Below are positions 6,572 to 11,236 of a stretch of 11,236 nucleotides of DNA, in pieces. The notes below the pieces were generated by a model that searched no databases, was not told where the DNA came from, and was given only the letters and a program-made list of their open reading frames with translations. Position numbers and translations under genes: made by a program. How positions within the stretch are numbered: position 1 is the first letter of the stretch; each line of letters starts with the position of its first letter. Source of the stretch: Gammaproteobacteria bacterium (GTDB lineage Bacteria; Pseudomonadota; Gammaproteobacteria; Natronospirales; REEB76); NCBI GenBank assembly GCA_028871235.1, contig JAGWNO010000059.1, positions 1-11,236 on the forward strand, written 5' to 3'.

Positions 6572-8038
6572 TTAACCAACGGTCCCTTCAAGGGTCACGG
6601 CCAGCAGACGTTGCGCTTCCACGGCGAATTCCATGGGGAGTTCCTTGAAGACGTCCTTGCAGAAACCGCTGACGATCATGTTGACTGCATCCTCTGTGGA
6701 GATGCCGCGGCTGCGGCAGTAGAACAGCTGGTCTTCGCTGATCTTGGAGGTGGTGGCCTCGTGCTCCACCTTGGCCGTGGGGTTCTTCACTTCCATATAC
6801 GGAAAAGTATGGGCGCCACAGCGGTCGCTCATGAGCAGCGAGTCGCACTGGGTGTAGTTGCGCGCATGTTCGGCGCCGGCCAGCACTTTCACCAGGCCGC
6901 GGTAACTGTTCTGTCCGTGACCGGCGGAAATACCCTTGGAGACGATGGTACTGCGGGTGTTCCTGCCGATATGCACCATCTTGGTGCCGGTATCCGCCTG
7001 CTGGTGATGGTTGGCCACCGCAACCGAATAGAATTCACCGATGGAGTTGTCGCCGCGCAACAGCACACTGGGATATTTCCAGGTGATGGCCGAACCGGTC
7101 TCCACCTGGGTCCATGATATCTTTGAGTCATTTCCGCGGCAGTCGCCGCGCTTGGTGACGAAATTGTAGATGCCGCCGACTCCGTTTTCGTCGCCGGGGT
7201 ACCAGTTCTGCACCGTGGAGTATTTGATCTGCGCGCCTTCCAGCGCAACAAGTTCGACCACCGCGGCATGCAACTGGTTTTCATCACGCATGGGCGCGGT
7301 GCAGCCTTCCAGATAACTCACATGGGCGCCTTCTTCGGCGATGATGAGGGTGCGCTCGAACTGGCCGGTGTTGGCGGCATTGATTCGAAAGTAGGTGGAC
7401 AGCTCCATGGGACAGCGCACACCCTTGGGCACGAACACGAAGGAACCGTCGGTAAACACCGCCGAGTTGAGGGTGGCGAAGAAATTGTCGGAGTAGGGCA
7501 CCACGGAACCCAGGTATTGCTCCACCAGCTGCGCATGGCTTTTCACCGCTTCCGAAAAAGAGCAGAAGATGACTCCCGCTTTAGCGAGTTTCTCGCGGAA
7601 GGTGGTAGCCACCGAGACGCTGTCGAAGACCGCGTCCACGGCCACACCCGCAAGCCTGGCGCGCTCGTGCAACGGCACGCCGAGTTTTTCGTAGGTCTCC
7701 AGCAGCTTCGGGTCCACCTCATCGAGACTCTTGGGGGCGTTCCTTTTCGATTTCGGTGCGGAATAGTAGGAGATCGCCTGATAATCGATGGGGGCATGCC
7801 GTACGTGGGCCCACTGCGGTTCCCGCATGGTGAGCCAGTGGCGGTAAGCCCTGAGACGCCAATCAAGCATGAACTGCGGTTCGTGCTTTTTGCCTGAGAT
7901 CAACCGGATCACGTCTTCGTTGAGACCGGGCGCCACGGTGTCGGCTTCGATATCGGTGACGAAGCCGTGGCGGTATTCGCTGCGTACCAGTTTTTCAACG
8001 TCGCTGGTTTGCGTGGACATGGAGGCGGTCTCGTTCAT
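6572..8038 (-). CDS. sufB: SufB, cluster scaffold subunit
   Basis: The 488-residue protein is the main scaffold on which SUF builds nascent clusters. The N-terminal helical part contains M-L-D-W-R-L-R-A-Y (57-65) and Y-Y-S-A-P (91-95). The beta-helix core includes E-G-C246-T-A-P, and N-F-V-T-K-R-G (292-298). The C-terminal F-Y-C441-R-S-R-G carries the cysteine matching E. coli SufB C405, and E470 in M-E-F-A-V-E-A matches E434; both are implicated in cluster assembly. The start at 8038 overlaps the regulator stop as ATGA; an in-frame ATG at 8020 (residue 7) is a plausible alternative because neither has a strong ribosome site. sufC follows after 25 nt, the largest gap among sufB to sufT. Confidence 0.97.
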   Translation of the reverse strand: MNETASMSTQTSDVEKLVRSEYRHGFVTDIEADTVAPGLNEDVIRLISGKKHEPQFMLDWRLRAYRHWLTMREPQWAHVRHAPIDYQAISYYSAPKSKRNAPKSLDEVDPKLLETYEKLGVPLHERARLAGVAVDAVFDSVSVATTFREKLAKAGVIFCSFSEAVKSHAQLVEQYLGSVVPYSDNFFATLNSAVFTDGSFVFVPKGVRCPMELSTYFRINAANTGQFERTLIIAEEGAHVSYLEGCTAPMRDENQLHAAVVELVALEGAQIKYSTVQNWYPGDENGVGGIYNFVTKRGDCRGNDSKISWTQVETGSAITWKYPSVLLRGDNSIGEFYSVAVANHHQQADTGTKMVHIGRNTRSTIVSKGISAGHGQNSYRGLVKVLAGAEHARNYTQCDSLLMSDRCGAHTFPYMEVKNPTAKVEHEATTSKISEDQLFYCRSRGISTEDAVNMIVSGFCKDVFKELPMEFAVEAQRLLAVTLEGTVG

Positions 8039-8502
8039 GTGCTGCGGCGCCGTCCGTCAGCGAGCAGCATGCTGAAATCCAGTCGTGGTGTGCTGAAGGT
8101 CACGGGCCGCGCCAGTTGTGCCAGCGTCACGGTCTTGAGGGCATCACGGATGGCGAGGCTGATGCGCTGCCAGTTATGGCCCACGCCGCACACCGACTCG
8201 ATGCCGCAATGGCTGTGGTCGAGGCTGCACTGGGTGATGGCCACCGGACCCTCCACGGCATCGATGATCTGCACCGCCGTGATGGCCTCCGGCGGATGCG
8301 CCAGGATGTAACCGCCGCGGGCACCGCGGTAGGAGGTGACCAGCCCCGCCCGGGCAAAAAGTTTGAGCAGCTTGCTCACGGTAGGCAGGGCTACGCGGGT
8401 GGCGGCCGCCACGCCGGCGGCGGTATGGACGCTCCCCGGCGCACGCGCCATGTGGGCGAGCACCACCGTGCCGTAATCCGTGAGTTTGCCGAGACGCAAC
8501 AT
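8035..8502 (-). CDS. Rrf2-family SUF operon regulator with Fe-S ligand cysteines
   Basis: The 155-residue protein has an N-terminal winged helix-turn-helix (about 1-65, with the family start L-R-L-G-K-L-T-D-Y-G and wing Y-R-G-A-R-G-G-Y, 58-65). A dimerisation helix follows, then a cysteine loop: C92, C99 and C105 with H109 nearby. This spacing resembles the IscR ligand set (C92, C98, C104, H107) and suggests a [2Fe-2S] sensor. It is the Rrf2 subfamily commonly found as first gene of proteobacterial SUF operons and is inferred to repress the operon when clusters are sufficient. The ATG at 8502 fits the family N-terminus; the frame is open further upstream, but that would run through the operator. 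AGGA sits unusually close to the ATG, implying modest translation. Its stop overlaps sufB. Cyanobacterial SufR belongs to another family, so no symbol is given. Confidence 0.92.
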   Translation of the reverse strand: MLRLGKLTDYGTVVLAHMARAPGSVHTAAGVAAATRVALPTVSKLLKLFARAGLVTSYRGARGGYILAHPPEAITAVQIIDAVEGPVAITQCSLDHSHCGIESVCGVGHNWQRISLAIRDALKTVTLAQLARPVTFSTPRLDFSMLLADGRRRST

Positions 8503-8520
8503 GAATCCTGACCAGGTTGC

Positions 8521-8549
8521 TTCAATTAGGACCATTTTAGTCCTATTAT
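8521..8549 (+). promoter_or_regulatory. Candidate divergent promoter for the sirB-like gene
   Basis: TTCAAT (8521-8526) and TATTAT (8544-8549) are exactly 17 bp apart. The -10 matches five of six consensus bases, the -35 only three. The palindrome 8527-8545 fills the spacer, so a bound regulator would also affect this promoter. The leader to the ATG at 8647 would be about 90 nt. Called by eye. Confidence 0.3.
8527..8545. promoter_or_regulatory. Palindromic operator, probably for the Rrf2-type regulator
   Basis: TAGGAC (8527-8532) and GTCCTA (8540-8545) form a perfect 6+6 inverted repeat with a 7-bp AT-rich spacer. On the minus strand the centre reads GGACTAAAATGGTCC, close in size and layout to the IscR type 1 site (GACTAAATTAGTC core). 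It lies 25 bp upstream of the regulator ATG, between the divergent genes, which is where an autoregulatory site is expected. The binding protein is inferred from adjacency. Confidence 0.75.
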
Positions 8550-8573
8550 GCGGCAGGTGGAAGCCGCAAGAAA
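8545..8573 (-). promoter_or_regulatory. Candidate promoter of the regulator-suf operon
   Basis: Read on the minus strand, TTTCTT (8573-8568) and CATAAT (8550-8545) are spaced by 17 bp. The -10 matches five of six consensus bases; the -35 is weak. The start site would fall near 8538, inside the palindrome, so bound regulator would block RNA polymerase. Called by eye. Confidence 0.4.
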
Positions 8574-8646
8574 TGGCTGCCACCGGGACCCGGCCGAGTG
8601 GGGCATACCTGATCGTTCTTGCCGCAGGATAGAGGTTCAGCCGGCG

Positions 8647-9039
8647 ATGGTTTATTCCGATGTGAAACTGGCGCATGTGGCTTTCGCGGGCATGAGTATC
8701 GCCCTGTTTGCGCTGCGCGGCACTTTCACGCTGGTGGCCGTGAGACCTTCGACCCGTCGCGTATGGAAAATCCTTCCGCACGTGGTGGATACGCTGCTGC
8801 TGGTTCTGGGCGCGTGGCTCGCCATCATGCTGCGGCTCAACCCGCTGCACGTCACCTGGCTGGGCGTAAAATTGCTGTGCGTGATCGGCTATATCGCACT
8901 GGGGGTGCTGGCTTTCCGGCTCCACCGCCCGCGCTGGCTGAAGCTCGGCTTGTTTGGCGCCGCCATCCTGTTATTTGCTTTTATTGCCAGCATTGCCATA
9001 TTGCACAATCCACGCGGTATATTTGCGCTTGCCGGTTGA
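8647..9039 (+). CDS. SirB-family inner membrane protein
   Basis: The 130-residue protein is almost entirely hydrophobic, with four predicted helices at about 8-31, 46-63, 71-91 and 99-119. Family features are L-R-G (23-25), L-P-H-V-V-D-T-L-L-L (43-52), W-L-G-V-K (71-75) and the Y-I-A-L-G turn (82-86). SirB proteins were named from a Salmonella locus affecting invasion gene expression, but their biochemical role is unknown; the name should not be read as virulence here. The ATG at 8647 is chosen because it begins at the family N-terminus and has AGAGG 11 nt upstream. An ATG at 8548 in the same frame would add a non-hydrophobic Arg-rich leader that overlaps the operator. The Mpo1-like gene follows after 24 nt, probably in one transcript. 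Confidence 0.85.
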   Translation: MVYSDVKLAHVAFAGMSIALFALRGTFTLVAVRPSTRRVWKILPHVVDTLLLVLGAWLAIMLRLNPLHVTWLGVKLLCVIGYIALGVLAFRLHRPRWLKLGLFGAAILLFAFIASIAILHNPRGIFALAG

Positions 9040-9052
9040 ATGCACCGGCAGC

Positions 9053-9058
9053 AGGAGG
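9053..9058 (+). promoter_or_regulatory. Ribosome binding site fixing the Mpo1-like start
   Basis: AGGAGG, a perfect Shine-Dalgarno match, lies 5 nt before the ATG at 9064. It shows that this ATG, not the in-frame ATG at 9040 that abuts the sirB stop, is the main start. Confidence 0.75.
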
Positions 9059-9063
9059 CCCTG

Positions 9064-9369
9064 ATGTCGGGACGCTTTAAGAATTTTCGTGAGTTCTACC
9101 CGTTCTATCTTGGCGAACACAGCAATCGTACCTGCCGACGCTTGCATTTCATTGGCAGTTGCCTGGTGCTGTTAACGCTGATCACGACGCTGATTACGCA
9201 CTGGTGGTGGGGCATCATTCTGATGCCGGTTTTCGGATACGGTTTTGCCTGGATAGGGCATTTCTTTTTTGAGCACAATCGCCCTGCGACCTTTACCCAC
9301 CCTGTTTACAGTTTCATGGGTGACTGGGTGATGTTTCGCGACATCAGCATGGGCCGCATCCGTCTATAG
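9064..9369 (+). CDS. Mpo1-like (DUF962) membrane protein
   Basis: The 101-residue protein has the DUF962/Mpo1 layout: a short amphipathic N-terminus with H19-S-N-R and R-R-L-H28-F-I-G, two hydrophobic segments (about 31-46 and 48-66), and the histidine motif G-H66-F-F-F-E-H71-N-R-P-A-T-F. The yeast relative Mpo1 is an Fe(II)-dependent dioxygenase that shortens 2-hydroxy fatty acids by one carbon (alpha-oxidation), with histidines as metal ligands. The same histidines are present here, so a related activity at the inner membrane is possible; in bacteria this is largely untested. It follows sirB by 24 nt. No terminator is visible after it. Confidence 0.87.
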   Translation: MSGRFKNFREFYPFYLGEHSNRTCRRLHFIGSCLVLLTLITTLITHWWWGIILMPVFGYGFAWIGHFFFEHNRPATFTHPVYSFMGDWVMFRDISMGRIRL

Positions 9370-9398
9370 ATTCATCCCGGGTCGTTTCGCGTTTAAGT

Positions 9399-9442
9399 TA
9401 AAATACCTGTCCTGCCTGCCTTGGATATCCCGGCTGGCAGGC
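9399..9442 (+). promoter_or_regulatory. Weak -10 candidate and leader hairpin before the NERD gene
   Basis: TAAAAT (9399-9404) matches five of six -10 bases, but no good -35 stands at the right distance. Just downstream, GCCTGCC (9414-9420) and GGCAGGC (9436-9442) can pair as a 7-bp stem with a 15-nt loop. No T-run follows, so it is not an ordinary terminator. It would lie in the leader, ending 22 nt before the ribosome site. Function unknown. Confidence 0.22.
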
Positions 9443-9479
9443 TGGGGCAACACGGCTGTGTTCTGGAGAGAGCGCTTGC

Positions 9480-10118
9480 ATGCATCAGGGCTATTGGTAC
9501 TACAGCTGGCAGCTATGGCTGCTGGCAACCGGCGTCATGGGCATAGTGTGTGTACTGGCCGCCTATGTCATTTGGTGGTGGCGTGCTGCTGGCATGCGCC
9601 GTCATATATGGCGCAGGCTGGGCAATATCGCTGACCGGTTGCTGCGGGATGCGGTCATTCCCGATGGCCTGGGCGGTCGCGTTACGGTGGATGCGCTGTT
9701 GCTGCGTGATGGGCGGCTGTATGTGCTGGATATCCGCGATGTGGAAGGTGCCATCTTCGGCAGCGACAAGATGGATCAGTGGACTGCCATGAGCCACCAC
9801 CGGCGTTTCGTGTTCCGCAATCCGCTGCGTCCCATGCAGGATCGCGTATCGGCGGTACACGCGCTGGTACCGGAACTGCAGGTGGTGCCGCGCATCCTGT
9901 TCACCGCCCATGGCCATTTCCCCAAGGGGCGTCCGCAAGGCGTCGAGCTGCTGGATGATTTTGTCCGGCCGTTAATGCGGCACCGGAAAGCGGCAGCGCC
10001 GGTACTGGACGCGCGCCTGCAGACGGTGTGGCAGAGACTGTGCGAAGCGGCAGGTATGTCCGAGGGCTATGTATCCCCGGTACTCAGCACCGGCGCAGCA
10101 GGGGCGGGAGACGGATGA
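9480..10118 (+). CDS. Membrane-anchored NERD-domain protein
   Basis: The 212-residue protein has one N-terminal transmembrane helix (about 11-34, Trp/Tyr-rich flanks) and a cytoplasmic NERD (nuclease-related) domain from about 45 to 145. Matching NERD elements are G-N-I-A-D-R-L-L (48-55), V-D71-A-L-L-L, L-Y-V-L-D84-I-R86, V-E-G (88-90), W101, and F-R-N-P-L-R-P-M-Q (112-120). NERD domains share the PD-(D/E)xK nuclease fold, whose core normally has E-x-K in the position that reads D-I-R here; activity is therefore uncertain. The C-terminal 60 residues are mostly helical and of unknown use. GGAGAG (9465-9470), 9 nt upstream, supports the start. It is separated from the mpo1-like gene by 110 nt and is convergent with the M20 gene. 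Function is unknown; a DNA-related role is only a family-level guess. Confidence 0.82.
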   Translation: MHQGYWYYSWQLWLLATGVMGIVCVLAAYVIWWWRAAGMRRHIWRRLGNIADRLLRDAVIPDGLGGRVTVDALLLRDGRLYVLDIRDVEGAIFGSDKMDQWTAMSHHRRFVFRNPLRPMQDRVSAVHALVPELQVVPRILFTAHGHFPKGRPQGVELLDDFVRPLMRHRKAAAPVLDARLQTVWQRLCEAAGMSEGYVSPVLSTGAAGAGDG

Positions 10119-10210
10119 CCGCGGCGCGCGTCAGCAGCGGGTACAACTTGCAGCCGGCCTGCGTTAGCGCAGAGTCCGTCACCCATGCAATTCCAGATAA
10201 CCGGTCGTGA

Positions 10211-11236
10211 CTAGACCGCCTTGCCGGCGGTATCCCGCTGGCGATGCGCGGCCACCACCTGCGCCACGCAGGCGGTGAGTTTCTTGGCGGTGGGTAGGTG
10301 CAGGAATTCATTGGGGCCGTGGGCGTTGGCATGCGGCCCCAGCAGGCCGGTCACCAGAAACTGCGCTTTCGGAAATTTCTTGCCGAGCATACCCATGAAC
10401 GGGATGCTGCCGCCGGTGCCCATGTACATGGCGTCAGCGCCGAAGAATGCCTTGGAGGCGGCGTGCATGGATTTTTCCAGCCACGCTGCCACCGGGGGCG
10501 CGTTCCAGCCGCCCATGGCGGATTCCGTCCTGAATTCCACCCGTGCCCCGTAGGGTGGCTTGTTCTCCAGCAGTCGCCGCACTTCGGCACTGACTTTTTT
10601 CGCATTGACCGTGGGCGGCAGGCGGAAGGAAAGCTTGAGCGCCGTGCGTGGCCTGAGCACGTTGCCGGCGCTGGCCAGCGCCGGGATACCCTCGGCGCCC
10701 GTCACTGACAGCGTGGCGCCCCAGGTGTTGTCGGTGATGAGCCTGACCGGATCACGCGACAGCGGCTGCATGCCTTTCACCATCGGGAATTTTCCGGACA
10801 CGCTTTTGCCCAGCACTTTGGCGGCACGCCGGATCTGAGCGCGCCGCTGCGCGGGTACCGGTGCTTTCAGACTCTTTACCCGGGTAGCGCCGGTCGCGGT
10901 GTCTTCCACGCGTTCCAGCAGTGCGCGCAGGACACGGAAACTGGATACCACGATTCCGCTGGCGGCGCCGGAATGCACCCCCTCGGTGAGCACGTCCACC
11001 GTGAGGGTACCCACCAGATTGCCGCGCAGTGACGTGGTGCACCACAGCTGCTCGTAATTCCCGCATTCGGCGTCAAGGCAAACCACCAGACTCACATCGC
11101 CGAGCCGCTTGCCCAGCGCCTCTATGTGATAGGGCAGGTCGAAGCTGCCGGATTCCTCGCAGCATTCGATCACCAGCACGCAGCGCGCGTGTGGGATGCC
11201 CTGCTCCTGCAGCGCGCGAATGGCGGTCAGCGAGGA
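10211..11236 (-). CDS. M20-family metallopeptidase, N-terminus outside window
   Basis: The frame is open from the right edge (no start inside the window) to a TAG at 10211-10213, giving 341 residues of a protein of probably about 450-500. M20 zinc peptidases hydrolyse dipeptides or N-acyl amino acids using two metals. Seen here, numbering from the window edge, are the E-C-C-E-E-S-G-S motif with catalytic/metal E27-E28, metal ligand D55 in C-L-D-A-E, H88 in V-H-S-G leading into the dimerisation (lid) domain, a Gly-rich turn G-T-G-G-S-I-P, and the last ligand H306 in N-A-H-G-P-N-E. The first H-x-D motif lies beyond the window. No signal peptide can be judged. The lid segment with P-P-T-V-N-A-K-K resembles the carnosinase/CNDP-type dipeptidase group. 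A V residue encoded by GTG at 11179 is internal, not the start. Confidence 0.9.
   Translation of the reverse strand, partial: SSLTAIRALQEQGIPHARCVLVIECCEESGSFDLPYHIEALGKRLGDVSLVVCLDAECGNYEQLWCTTSLRGNLVGTLTVDVLTEGVHSGAASGIVVSSFRVLRALLERVEDTATGATRVKSLKAPVPAQRRAQIRRAAKVLGKSVSGKFPMVKGMQPLSRDPVRLITDNTWGATLSVTGAEGIPALASAGNVLRPRTALKLSFRLPPTVNAKKVSAEVRRLLENKPPYGARVEFRTESAMGGWNAPPVAAWLEKSMHAASKAFFGADAMYMGTGGSIPFMGMLGKKFPKAQFLVTGLLGPHANAHGPNEFLHLPTAKKLTACVAQVVAAHRQRDTAGKAV

Noticed and set aside
8548..8646. Upstream ATG at 8548 as the sirB start
   Set aside because: It would place 33 Arg-rich, non-hydrophobic residues ahead of the first helix, overlap the operator and -10, and lacks a ribosome site.
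10215..10231. Hairpin ACCGCC-TTGCC-GGCGGT as a terminator between the NERD and M20 genes
   Set aside because: It is within the last codons of the M20 gene, the stem is only 6 bp, and no T-run follows on either strand. The smaller CTGCG/CGCAG hairpin at 10159-10172 also lacks a T-run.
1..11236. Mobile element, CRISPR array, tRNA or rRNA
   Set aside because: Apart from the low-GC left end, the window is filled with housekeeping-type genes; no transposase or integrase product, regularly spaced repeats or recognisable RNA gene was seen by reading. A dedicated tRNA/RNA scan was not possible.

Overview
The window looks like ordinary chromosomal DNA of a moderately high-GC proteobacterium, most likely a gammaproteobacterium. 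The reasons are a complete SUF iron-sulfur cluster operon led by an Rrf2-type regulator, a SirB-family membrane protein, an Mpo1-like (DUF962) protein and a heptosyltransferase-like GT9 enzyme. The lineage is an inference from gene content; no rRNA or other phylogenetic marker is present.

Left part (1-1747, plus strand): the first ~360 bases are clearly poorer in G+C (about 48% by hand count) than the rest (about 65% in a sampled stretch of the next gene). They hold only two short, doubtful reading frames. Then come a GT9 glycosyltransferase of the heptosyltransferase type (388-1416) and, 16 nt later, a small two-helix membrane protein (1433-1747).

Centre (1850-8502, minus strand): one tightly packed operon read right to left: Rrf2-type regulator, sufB, sufC, sufD, sufS, sufU, sufT and a Rieske [2Fe-2S] ferredoxin. 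Several junctions are ATGA or TGATG overlaps. SufB, SufC and SufD form the scaffold complex, SufS releases sulfur from cysteine, and SufU probably receives it. SufT is a DUF59 maturation factor, and the Rieske protein may supply electrons. No sufA or sufE is present in the window. Just upstream of the regulator lies a 19-bp palindrome (8527-8545) resembling an IscR/Rrf2 operator. It is placed so that it could cover the operon's start site and also fill the spacer of a divergent promoter.

Right part (8647-11236): sirB-like and mpo1-like genes, then a membrane-anchored NERD-domain protein whose (D/E)xK motif reads D-I-R (all plus strand). A convergent M20-family metallopeptidase follows on the minus strand; its N-terminus lies beyond the window. 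No rRNA, tRNA, CRISPR array, insertion sequence or convincing rho-independent terminator was seen. I did not find a clearly new system. The most notable points are the operator geometry, the sufT-Rieske tail of the operon and the altered NERD motif.
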